Shown piece after piece: positions 7,814 through 14,951 of a stretch of DNA of 64,000 bases. This DNA is from Ruegeria haliotis. Its GTDB lineage: Bacteria; Pseudomonadota; Alphaproteobacteria; Rhodobacterales; Rhodobacteraceae. The stretch is taken from the NCBI RefSeq assembly GCF_013377785.1, contig NZ_JABXWT010000010.1:1-64000 (forward strand), given 5' to 3'. How positions within the stretch are numbered: position 1 is the stretch's first letter; every line of letters begins with the position of its first letter. The notes beneath the pieces are model-generated. The model was not told the DNA's origin. It searched no databases and saw only the letters and a list, made by a program, of their open reading frames with translations. The position numbers were made by a program, and so were the translations under genes.

Positions 7814-9751
7814 TCAGGCCAGCATGGTTTGCAGGCCATCATCGGCGTTTAGCTGTTCCGCAGGCGACAATTGCGGCCCGCTTGGGGCACCCATTTGTCC
7901 GCCAGCAGCTTCTTCCATCAGGATCGCAATCGCCTCGTTGGTCAGCTCGGCAATATCTTCGCTTTCCTGCATCTCGATCAGGCTGGCCTGATGCAGCAGC
8001 AGATCCGAGTAGGACCCACCCCCGGCCATGACGGTTGAATCGACACCCAATTTGGTGATGCTTGCCGCATTCAGCATGGCGTTGCTGCCCGCAATCACCT
8101 GGGTTTGGGCGGCATTGGGACCGGACAGGAAGATGTCATCCTGATCCAGCATCATGGTGACCTGTTCGATGATATTGACCTGCAACAGATCGCCATCAAT
8201 CTTGAGGACACGCATCTGCTCCATCCCGGCGAACATCGGGTCGTTCAGCAACGCCTCTTCCAACGCAGCCATGTCCATTTCCTGCATGGCCATGGCGCTG
8301 GAGATGTTTTGCTGTAATTCCTCGTGGAAATCCTCGCCAATAGTGTTGACCGAGGCTTGGTTCATGACAAGGTTTTCGTCCTCGCCTGCCATGGTGCCAG
8401 ACATGCCACCAGTGACGATATCGTCATCCATCAACGCGATGGTCTGGAACAACATGTCGACCGAGACCATGTTGCCGCCAATCATGATCAAGTCATAGAA
8501 ACTGCCCAGCTGAATGATGTCGGTCACGTTGAACATTTCATTGTCGCCCATCGCATAGAGCGTCGAGGCGGCAGAAATCTCTGTCTGAATGTGATCAATA
8601 TCCGTGGCATCAATGACCTGTTTGATGAAATTTGCCACCACCAGATCACCATGGACCCAGTCCACTGTCAGGAATGAGGGTTGTCCCGGCTCGCCCGTGC
8701 TCTCGACCAACCAGGGCGCCGCGTTGGCCTCGACCTCGATCTGCGAGGATTGCACGATGTTGGTACCACTTCCGGTACCCGCTTGGCCCTGATCCCAATC
8801 AGACACGAGCGCCACCTGAGAGATCATCGTCAAGCTGATCGATTGACCACCCACGGCGATAAAGGGCGCATCGACCCAGGCAACCGTAGCGGACACCGCG
8901 TTGATGGCCAGATTGCCACCCGCAACAACCGTATGGCCCGCGTCGAACTCGGGATCATCCGACTGATCCCATTCCGCGGGCAACAGATTGGACAATTCGT
9001 TTTCGGTCTCTTCTTCCGGCTGGTGATAGGTTGGGAGAAGATCGTTCCAGACTGGTGCTTCGGACATGTGTTCGCCGTTCACGATCACACCCAATGCGTC
9101 TTCACCATGGAATTGATGTACCGTGACGCCCTCGACATCCGAATTCATCGGGTTCAGCATCTGTTCGGCCAATGCTTCGACCGCGTCGATCGATTTGTAT
9201 TCCGCCAGCGAAAAAGACGGGGCCGCCACTGCATGCAGGGAAAGGGCCATATCCAACATCTCTTCGCCCGTTGCCATCAGGGCCTCGGTGTCGCGAAAAT
9301 CACCCTCGCCCACGGTATCATTGTCGCGCATGAACAGCGTCTGCAACGTGTAGGTTACAGCCGACCCGAGGGGTTCGGTGTCCGGTCGCAAAATTATGAG
9401 TTCAGCTGATGCTGACGGTCCTCCAATAGCTGAATCAGGAATGAAACGTTCAGAAACAGGCACGCCGTCAAGGTAAATCACGGTTTCCGAAATGGGCCCG
9501 CTAGGTGCTGGCGGAAACGGAAGATCGGGTTGTTCTGGACTGAATTTGTAAGGAAGTGGTTTGTAGTCGCCCGGCGCAAGCTCAAGATCTGCTTTGATCC
9601 GGATCGTCGTTGGCCCCTCAATGTCTTCAAGTTCGGCTTTTCGCTTCAGGGCGGTAAATTCCTCGTACTGATCTCTCAGCCGGGCCTGCTCCATCGTAAT
9701 CTCAAAAGTTCCAACAAAATGCGCAATCGTTTCGGTAATACTGTCAAGGGC
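7814..9751 (-). CDS. Large acidic repeat protein, probable type I secretion substrate or accessory
   Basis: A 645-residue acidic protein with no N-terminal signal peptide and almost no cysteine. The first 110 residues form a coiled-coil-like and Pro-rich leader. From about residue 260 on, a degenerate unit recurs: a hydrophobic strand, then GG or GD, then about ten residues, Gln-Val/Thr/Ala, then Asp-rich residues. Examples are FIAVGGQSISLTMISQVAL, LIMIGGNMVSVDMLFQTIAL, KIDGDLLQVNIIEQVTMM and VMAGGGSYSDLLLHQASLI. The start at 9751 has AAAGGA seven bases upstream. It is encoded directly before the exporter. I know of no named family; a secreted or surface structural role is inference from context and composition. 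Confidence 0.8.
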   Translation of the reverse strand, partial: ALDSITETIAHFVGTFEITMEQARLRDQYEEFTALKRKAELEDIEGPTTIRIKADLELAPGDYKPLPYKFSPEQPDLPFPPAPSGPISETVIYLDGVPVSERFIPDSAIGGPSASAELIILRPDTEPLGSAVTYTLQTLFMRDNDTVGEGDFRDTEALMATGEEMLDMALSLHAVAAPSFSLAEYKSIDAVEALAEQMLNPMNSDVEGVTVHQFHGEDALGVIVNGEHMSEAPVWNDLLPTYHQPEEETENELSNLLPAEWDQSDDPEFDAGHTVVAGGNLAINAVSATVAWVDAPFIAVGGQSISLTMISQVALVSDWDQGQAGTGSGTNIVQSSQIEVEANAAPWLVESTGEPGQPSFLTVDWVHGDLVVANFIKQVIDATDIDHIQTEISAASTLYAMGDNEMFNVTDIIQLGSFYDLIMIGGNMVSVDMLFQTIALMDDDIVTGGMSGTMAGEDENLVMNQASVNTIGEDFHEELQQNISSAMAMQEMDMAALEEALLNDPMFAGMEQMRVLKIDGDLLQVNIIEQVTMMLDQDDIFLSGPNAAQTQVIAGSNAMLNAASITKLGVDSTVMAGGGSYSDLLLHQASLIEMQESEDIAELTNEAIAILMEEAAGGQMGAPSGPQLSPAEQLNADDGLQTMLA

Positions 9752-9809
9752 CATGTCGGTTATCCTTTCACCCGCGCCGGCCAAAAATATCCGCCTTGGG
9801 TTCAGTTGG

Positions 9810-9836
9810 GCCGAGGCCGCATGTCACGGCCTCGGC
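9810..9836. terminator. Strong intercistronic hairpin
   Basis: A perfect ten-base-pair stem (GCCGAGGCCG with CGGCCTCGGC, seven-base loop) lies between the Gly-rich gene and the 645-residue gene. On the minus (coding) strand it lacks a T run, so it may work as a transcript-stabilising or processing hairpin rather than a terminator. Confidence 0.5.
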
Positions 9837-9846
9837 GTTTTCATTA

Positions 9847-9880
9847 AAAGCCCGGGGTCCGAAAATGCGAACCCCGCTTT
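9847..9880 (-). terminator. Terminator or attenuator after the Gly-rich gene
   Basis: On the minus strand an imperfect stem (AAAGCGGGGTTCG pairing with CGGACCCCGGGCTTT) is followed by TTTT. It starts five bases after the Gly-rich stop codon. With the hairpin at 9810-9836 it could set a high ratio of structural protein to exporter. Confidence 0.6.
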
Positions 9881-9884
9881 GTTT

Positions 9885-12227
9885 TTACGCTTCGGTATCG
9901 TCGCTTGCGTAGGACGAGGTCATCGAACCGCCAACCATGGTCGTATCGACCGAGTTGCCAAGCACGTTGGCACCCATGACGATCGACTGGTTGAAGGCCG
10001 AGGTATCGACCACAGCTGCTGCCGACGCATAGGATTCTCCGGTCACGATACCATCGCCACCGTTGTTCGAACCCCACATGCCGCCATTGCCGCCACCGCC
10101 GCCGTCGCCGGAATAGGCGCCTGCTGCGCTGCCACCGGTGATCGTGCCACCCATGGTGTCGCCGGACATCGCGGTCCCCATCGAGGATCCGCTGGTTCCG
10201 CCATTCGCAGCTGCTGCACCGCCAGCACCACCGGCACCCGAACTGGCCGCGCCAGTCGCGCTGCCCGATCCGGTCGATGTTGCGTCGTTGTCGGTGTAGG
10301 ATTCACCACCATAACCGGCAATCGCCTCGGCGAGACTGTCGGCAGTGCCATCCGTGTCCGACTCTGCGAACACCTCGGCTGCGCCACCTGCGCCAGCCGT
10401 GTTGGCCGCATCCGCAGAACCCGCGCCGCTACCGGACGAGTTGGCTGTTGGCGTGGTCGAGCCACCGGCACCACCTTCACCCTCGGCTGTCGACGTACCC
10501 GTGCCAGATCCATTGGCCGAACCGTTGGTTCCGTTCGAGCCACCGGCTCCACCAGGACCATTTGCGGTTTGTGGGTTACTGGCCGCGCCGTTGATATCAC
10601 CGGGGTTCTGGCTGATATTCGGGCCACTGGCCGCCTGATCGCCCACACCCTGTGCACCAGAGCTTGCTGCCGACGATCCACCGGTTCCGGCACCACCTGC
10701 GCCTTCGCCACCAGATCCGGCTCCACCGGTTCCGGCTCCACCGGTCCCTGCACCACCGCTACCGGCACCACCGGTACCCGGGTTGTTGCCCGTGGTTCCG
10801 CCACCACCAGTTGTCGCATCGGGATCACCGGCATTCACGCCAAGACCACCGATTTCCTGATTCAGGGCTGCGATGGCTGCGTCGACCATGGCCGAGAAAC
10901 CACCTGCGCCTTCACCACCAGTGCCCGCGCCGCCAGCGCCTTCACCGCCAGATCCGGAACCACCAGATCCGGAACCACCAGAGCCCGGACCACCGGTCCC
11001 GTCAGCGCCGCTACCAGCAGCACTACCTGCCGCGCCGGCTGCATTATTGCTGCCTGCGGTGGCTTCATTGGCTTCGTTGGTGCCCGTGCTGTTGTTCGAG
11101 GCAGACCCGTTGTTCGATGCGTTGCCGTTGCCGCCATCCGCGCCTTCAGCAGACGAGTCGTTGCCAGCCAGACCAGCACCAAGCGCGCCCGAGAGCGAAC
11201 CATTGTCGCCGCCGTTCGCGTTACCATGGGCGCCCGCACCGGACAAACCGAGACCCAGACCCAATCCGAAGGAATCAGCGCTACCGCCTTCTCCGCCGGT
11301 ACCCTGACCATTCGCATTCGAACTACCAGTGTTATTGGCGTTTGAGTTGCTGTCGGCATTGCCGCCGTCGCCTGCGGTACTTTCACCGCTGGCCTCGGCG
11401 CCGGACAAACCCAGACCCAGGCTGACATTGGTCGCGTCACCTGACGCTGCACCGGCACCGCCCTGTGCGCTTGCACCAGCATTACCAGTGTGACCACCAG
11501 AGGCTAGCGCGTTGCTGCCATACGTTGAGCCGCTGGCCGAACCGCCGTAGCTGGTTCCGCCCTGACCCGAGTTACCGCCATCTGCGGATGACCCGATACC
11601 TTCTTCGGCATGCGCAGTACCGCCGTATGCGCTTCCGTTCTGGTTAAAGTCGGCATTGTTGGAAACAGTCGGAGAATCCAGCGTGTCATCATCGCTCAGG
11701 TTGGCCAGTTGATTGTTGACGGACGACATGTCATTGCCAGCACCATTCAGCGAAATATCCAGGTTCATGTCATCGCCCGGATCATAAGTCAGATCCCGAC
11801 CGGCAGTGATCACATCACCCACGGTCGCGGAATCACCAATATCCAGATCCACCTGGTCATCGTCGCGCGGAATCCACTCGCCGCCGCCGAAGTCGATATT
11901 GATCGAGTTGCTGTTTGAGTTGTCGTTGCTGTCATCACCGCCATTGGTATTGGCTTGCTGCTGACCTTGAAGTTGCCCTTGGGCTTGGCCCTGATCCTGG
12001 CCCTGACCCTGCTCGTTTGCAACCTCGGTCGCCTGAGCCTGAGCCTGGTTTTGTTCATCTTCGTTGTTGTTGGTGTTTTCGGTCGACTGACCCTGCTGCT
12101 GCGCATTCAGGTTCGCTTCGATTGTCGCTTCTTCAACAGGAATTTCAATATCTACCGGAGCGTCCAGATTTTCGACATTAATTTCGTCGACGGTCGTGAC
12201 ATTGGTATTATTAACATTGCGTCGCAT
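9885..12227 (-). CDS. Silk-like Gly/Ala/Ser/Asn-rich protein, candidate extracellular fibre or matrix protein
   Basis: A 780-residue low-complexity protein. The N-terminal 110 residues are Asn/Gln/Glu-rich (for example QGQDQGQAQGQLQGQQQ). An Asp-rich part (about 110-200) follows, then about 500 residues of Gly-rich sequence with short tandem units such as GAGTGG, GSGSGG and GLGLGLSGA. There is no cysteine, no signal peptide and no canonical GGxGxDxUx RTX repeat. The C-terminus ends in GGSMTSSYASDDTEA and resembles the last repeat of the neighbouring 645-residue protein. Start choice is uncertain: ATG 12227 has a weak GGA upstream, whereas ATG 12266 directly follows the stop of a 26-codon leader frame. 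Position upstream of a type I exporter suggests export by it. The fibre role is inference. Confidence 0.78.
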   Translation of the reverse strand: MRRNVNNTNVTTVDEINVENLDAPVDIEIPVEEATIEANLNAQQQGQSTENTNNNEDEQNQAQAQATEVANEQGQGQDQGQAQGQLQGQQQANTNGGDDSNDNSNSNSINIDFGGGEWIPRDDDQVDLDIGDSATVGDVITAGRDLTYDPGDDMNLDISLNGAGNDMSSVNNQLANLSDDDTLDSPTVSNNADFNQNGSAYGGTAHAEEGIGSSADGGNSGQGGTSYGGSASGSTYGSNALASGGHTGNAGASAQGGAGAASGDATNVSLGLGLSGAEASGESTAGDGGNADSNSNANNTGSSNANGQGTGGEGGSADSFGLGLGLGLSGAGAHGNANGGDNGSLSGALGAGLAGNDSSAEGADGGNGNASNNGSASNNSTGTNEANEATAGSNNAAGAAGSAAGSGADGTGGPGSGGSGSGGSGSGGEGAGGAGTGGEGAGGFSAMVDAAIAALNQEIGGLGVNAGDPDATTGGGGTTGNNPGTGGAGSGGAGTGGAGTGGAGSGGEGAGGAGTGGSSAASSGAQGVGDQAASGPNISQNPGDINGAASNPQTANGPGGAGGSNGTNGSANGSGTGTSTAEGEGGAGGSTTPTANSSGSGAGSADAANTAGAGGAAEVFAESDTDGTADSLAEAIAGYGGESYTDNDATSTGSGSATGAASSGAGGAGGAAAANGGTSGSSMGTAMSGDTMGGTITGGSAAGAYSGDGGGGGNGGMWGSNNGGDGIVTGESYASAAAVVDTSAFNQSIVMGANVLGNSVDTTMVGGSMTSSYASDDTEA

Positions 12228-12266
12228 AACAAAAATCCATTTCTGATGCACCAGACCGCCATTCAT

Positions 12267-12347
12267 CTACAAAGCGGTATTCGGCGCGATTGAAACAAAA
12301 AATCCACATACAGTCATAAGACCAAGCTGCACATGGTCGGATGTCAT
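12267..12347 (-). CDS. Possible 26-codon leader peptide
   Basis: A short frame beginning MTSDHVQLGLM ends in TAG immediately before an in-frame ATG of the Gly-rich gene (sequence TAGATG). An exceptionally complete Shine-Dalgarno AAAGGAGGTGA lies upstream at about 12358-12368, though 13 bases from the ATG is longer than ideal. It may be a translated leader or simply part of a long 5' leader. Low confidence. Confidence 0.25.
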   Translation of the reverse strand: MTSDHVQLGLMTVCGFFVSIAPNTAL

Positions 12348-12360
12348 TGTTGCGTGGTCA

Positions 12361-12382
12361 CCTCCTTTCTCGGCTTAGCCGA
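12361..12382. promoter_or_regulatory. Extended Shine-Dalgarno with adjacent 13-base palindrome
   Basis: On the minus strand GAAAGGAGGTGACC fully matches the 3' end of 16S rRNA. Just upstream lies the near-perfect palindrome TCGGCTTAGCCGA (12370-12382), which could be an operator or a small hairpin guarding the site. Confidence 0.4.
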
Positions 12383-12826
12383 AATCGTGACCGCATGAAT
12401 AATCGCGAAAATGCGCTGGGCGCGGGCACGTCAGGAACAAAACGCCTCATCAATTGAAGCAAGCCCATGGTTGCAGCACTGCATGCGTGCGCCTAGCTGA
12501 CTGAAAGTAGTAAATCTCTCAAGTAGTTATTTTTATTTGATATTTATTGAAATCAGCATCATCCAAACAAGTAGAGCGCTTGAAATTCGTGATATTTAAT
12601 ACCGCCAAATAAATTCAATTGTTTCCATTGCTTATACGATTTACCATCAGAAAAACTTACTCAAAAGTTCTATAAACCTCACTATTGAGTTCACGTCATA
12701 TTGATGAAATTGTTACTTTCGGCTATAGTCCACACGTAATTTTATTGAATTGTTAAGTTTTTGCGATGCCAATTTCCACCTGATATTCATTAGGTTTAGC
12801 GTCGCTTTTTTGTGGAGGGGGGAATA
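12383..12826. other. AT-rich divergent intergenic region
   Basis: About 440 bases without a gene, clearly richer in A and T than the surrounding DNA (tracts such as TTATTTTTATTTGATATTTA). It separates the leftward matrix/secretion operon from the rightward LuxR-type gene and so must hold both promoters. One good promoter candidate for the LuxR gene is listed separately. I could not settle on a promoter for the leftward operon. Confidence 0.7.
12701..12729 (+). promoter_or_regulatory. Sigma-70-type promoter for the LuxR-type gene
   Basis: TTGATG, a 17-base spacer and TATAGT match the -35 and -10 consensus well. Transcription would start near 12736, leaving a leader of about 90 bases. Confidence 0.55.
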
Positions 12827-13579
12827 ATGAGTGGTTCTTTTCAGAATGAATCCGCCAGCCAAGACGCGCGGTATGAGGATTTTTCAATCAATTTCATAGG
12901 CAAGGAATTATTCTATTCAAATCAGACCTTAAGAAGCGTTCAAAGTGAATTCGGCGTTCAGGCGCTGCGTCACGAAACGCTTGACGCGTTGGCCAGTCGG
13001 TCGACAGAAAATGGTAAAGTTGTGGTCGTCGACCAGATGATGCTTGATGATCTTCTGACCCGATCAAAGGAATACACCCATCGCGCAGCATCAGGTTGCT
13101 TGGCCTTTGCGTACCGCAAAGAAGAATCGGCCCGCTTTCTGTTCGAACGATGGGACCGGTCGCTATTCGGCGACATCGGCTTTCTTCCCATGAATGTCGC
13201 TCCTGACGTCTGGCGCGCCATCCTGAGGCTGCTGATGCACGAAGAACTGTATCTGCCCTGTTTTCTTGCAGATTGCGTGTCCGGCACCCAAAAATCCCCT
13301 TGCAAGACAATAACGCGATCTCCGGAACCCCGGCGCTCCAGCCCGGCCCGACATCCACTTTATTCGAAACTGACGCGCCGGGAAAAACAGGTTCTACGCC
13401 TGGTTTCACAGGGCAAAAGCAACAAGCTGATCGCAGCCAAGCTGGGAATAACGGAACACACGGTCAAGCTGCACATGCATAACGTCGTGGGCAAGATCGG
13501 GGTCAGCAACCGAACGGCGGCGGCTCATTTTTATTATGAGGTCGCGCCACAAGAGGCGCAGAGGGTCTCAGTTGACTGA
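12827..13579 (+). CDS. LuxR-type regulator with degenerate receiver domain (CsgD/VpsT-like layout)
   Basis: A 250-residue regulator. The C-terminal GerE/LuxR helix-turn-helix spans about residues 180-240 (LTRREKQVLRLVSQGKSNKL, then GITEHTVKLHMHNVVGKIGV). The N-terminal 130 residues look like a response-regulator fold (VVVVDQMMLDDLL, then GFLPMNVAPDVWRAILRLL) but lack a clear acidic pocket and phosphoacceptor, as in CsgD and VpsT. The start at 12827 directly follows GGAGGGGGG. It is divergent from the silk-like/type I secretion operon and is its likely regulator. Its end overlaps the next gene by eight bases. Confidence 0.82.
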   Translation: MSGSFQNESASQDARYEDFSINFIGKELFYSNQTLRSVQSEFGVQALRHETLDALASRSTENGKVVVVDQMMLDDLLTRSKEYTHRAASGCLAFAYRKEESARFLFERWDRSLFGDIGFLPMNVAPDVWRAILRLLMHEELYLPCFLADCVSGTQKSPCKTITRSPEPRRSSPARHPLYSKLTRREKQVLRLVSQGKSNKLIAAKLGITEHTVKLHMHNVVGKIGVSNRTAAAHFYYEVAPQEAQRVSVD

Positions 13580-14069
13580 CAATTTCGAAGCCCGGTTCGA
13601 TCGCCTGATCCTTTTGGTCGGCAGGTTGAACTATATGTGGACCAACACGGAAAGCCTGTTGATCCATCTGATCGCTGGACTGACTGGTGCCGACAAGAAC
13701 GTCGCGGTGATCATTTTCCTGACCCTGAACACGACCCGGGCACGGATTGATTTGGTTGAGCGGCTTGCCAAGATGGAGGGGCGACCCGCAAACATACGCG
13801 ACCCGATCCTGGAGCATACGCAACGTCTCAGCAAACTTTCGGGGATCCGCAACAAATACAATCATTGCATCTACTCCTTCGATCAGGAGACCGGGAATCC
13901 CAAAACAATCCTCATGCGCATCGCAGATCGCAAAACCGATATTAAACTAGGGCGAGAAGACACTGTCGATGACAATGCAATCCACGACATTGAAGCCGTA
14001 GTGGCGCAGTTATCAGTCGCGAACCGGGATATCTGGCGCCTGATTGCCAAGTTAGGGTACCCGGTTTGA
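13572..14069 (+). CDS. HEPN-like hypothetical protein
   Basis: About 165 residues, all-helical, starting either at TTG 13572 (GAGGG upstream) or at ATG 13536. The segment SGIRNKYNHCIYSF contains R-x4-H, the pattern of HEPN-domain ribonucleases and nucleotide-binding helical proteins. The rest (NYMWTNTESLLIHLIAGLTG) fits a helical bundle. It overlaps the end of the LuxR-type gene, so the two are translationally coupled. Assignment to HEPN is by motif only; a catalytic role is not shown. No toxin-antitoxin partner (MNT) is adjacent. Confidence 0.65.
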   Translation: MTDNFEARFDRLILLVGRLNYMWTNTESLLIHLIAGLTGADKNVAVIIFLTLNTTRARIDLVERLAKMEGRPANIRDPILEHTQRLSKLSGIRNKYNHCIYSFDQETGNPKTILMRIADRKTDIKLGREDTVDDNAIHDIEAVVAQLSVANRDIWRLIAKLGYPV

Positions 14070-14164
14070 ACCCGTTTGGAATTTCCTAATACATTTTTCT
14101 CGACGTCAGGCATCGAGCCGAAGGGAAATGCTGCGCCGACTCGTTACGCCTTGAACTTTGAGGG

Positions 14165-14250
14165 TGGTGCGGGCGGTGGGACTCGAACCCACACGGCCAT
14201 ACGGCCTCCAGATTTTAAGTCTGGTATGTCTACCATTCCATCACGCCCGC
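14165..14250 (-). tRNA. tRNA-Leu (UAA)
   Basis: Read on the minus strand, the acceptor stem GCGGGCG pairs with CGCCCGC. The anticodon loop ACTTAAAATC has anticodon TAA, a long variable arm is present, TTCGAGTCC forms the T-loop, and the discriminator A is followed by an encoded CCA. Length is 86 bases, right for a class II leucine tRNA. Confidence 0.95.
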
Positions 14251-14364
14251 ATGACATGCCGGACCCAATCGGGGCCTGAGACTTCATTACAATCACAAGA
14301 TCATGAAAACAATGCGCCTTGCGATCGTAATTTGGGATTTTTCACCGGCACGTTTGCGGCTGTA

Positions 14365-14389
14365 TGAGCTACCCCGAAATTCGGACACT
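14365..14389. repeat. Candidate IS3-family terminal inverted repeat
   Basis: TGAGCTACCCCGAAATTCGG resembles IS3-group ends, which open TGA.CTGCCCC. It lies about 110 bases upstream of a decayed IS3-type transposase. The second end was not found, so this is tentative. Confidence 0.35.
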
Positions 14390-14475
14390 GACGCAAGCTG
14401 CAGTTTGTTTTCTGTTGATCTTCAACACCAAGGAGATCGACGACATCGAAACCTGCCGGGGGGCTGTCAGTGGGT

Positions 14476-14801
14476 ATGCAATACGCGTTGCTGCCAATCT
14501 TGCGGTCATCGTTTCATTACGAGCCCAAAGGTGAGGGTGAGAAGAGCCTCGATTTAATGCGGCTGACGGGCCTCATGCCAATCTACCAAAACATAAGACC
14601 AGCAAGGCGGCGCAGGGCCACAAGTTTCACCTTAACCCGCTAAGAGGCCAGCGGATGAATTGGCTCAGCCGGGTCTGGTGCGCCAACGTCACCTATCTGC
14701 CCTCTCTCGGCCGCTTCCTTGAGACCATTCAGTTTCATCATCAGGCCTATTGTGGACCTGAAGGTGGACCCAAGGAGGCATCTATCGACTTGTTTTTCTG
14801 A
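14476..14801 (+). pseudogene. Decayed IS3-family transposase (OrfB) remnant
   Basis: Translation from 14476 gives LRSSFHYEPKGEGEK, matching the N-terminus of IS3-type OrfB, then jumps by deletion to LMRLTGLMPIYQ. After a frameshift near 14592 it continues as HKTSKAAQGHKFHLNPLRG and RVWCANVTYLPSLG. That last block corresponds to the start of the DDE domain (normally VWxxDITY), with Asp changed to Asn. The frame ends at 14801 without the rest of the catalytic core. It is clearly non-functional and lies at the left edge of the integrative element, probably truncated by that event or later. Confidence 0.72.
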
Positions 14802-14825
14802 AATATGGCGATTTACAAGATGAGA

Positions 14826-14842
14826 TGGTGCCCACACGACTC
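14826..14842. other. Candidate left attachment site (attL core) of the integrative element
   Basis: TGGTGCCCACACGACTC aligns with the 3' end of the tRNA-Thr gene at 24694 (TGGTGCCCCCACACGGACTC), with two small deletions. The orientation is the same. It marks the probable outer edge of the island, and the imperfect match suggests an old or decayed site. Confidence 0.45.
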
Positions 14843-14897
14843 CCCATTGACTCGTGAAGTCATTGAACAAATTCGGTAAATAAATTCGATGTAGAGT

Positions 14898-14923
14898 GAA
14901 GGCCCCCAATAAAGCCCCCAATC
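14898..14923. repeat. Left arm-type integrase repeat
   Basis: A twin C-block with AATAAAG between the blocks (GCCCCCAATAAAGCCCCC) matches a repeat at 24560-24584 in the same orientation. Twin GGGGGC blocks like this are typical of P4-type integrase arm sites. Confidence 0.55.
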
Positions 14924-14951
14924 AACACTGCAAAGGGCGCTTTAGACAGGC

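Noticed and set aside
10650..10800. Short tandem DNA repeats of the GGTTCCGGCACCACC type, considered as a CRISPR-like array.
   Set aside because: Units are coding hexapeptide repeats of GAGTGG type, contiguous, with no unique spacers of constant length and no cas genes.
9753..11345. A 530-codon open frame on the plus strand opposite the Gly-rich gene.
   Set aside because: It is a by-product of GC-biased third positions in GGN codons read antisense. Its translation is low-complexity Arg/Thr/Cys-rich with no family features, and there is no good start.
10043..11497. Other long frames in the same region on both strands (for example 10652-11425 plus, and 10043-10834 and 10862-11497 minus).
   Set aside because: All overlap the silk-like gene and arise from its repetitive composition. 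Only one frame has acidic ends, a plausible start and a terminator behind it.
12357..12370. GTCACCTCCTTTCT on the plus strand, considered as a 16S rRNA 3' end fragment.
   Set aside because: The match covers only the anti-SD and no further rRNA sequence lies on either side. An extended Shine-Dalgarno on the minus strand explains it better.
14640..14921. A minus-strand frame of 93 codons between the IS remnant and hsdR.
   Set aside because: It crosses the IS3 fossil, the candidate att site and the arm repeat, and shows no protein family features.
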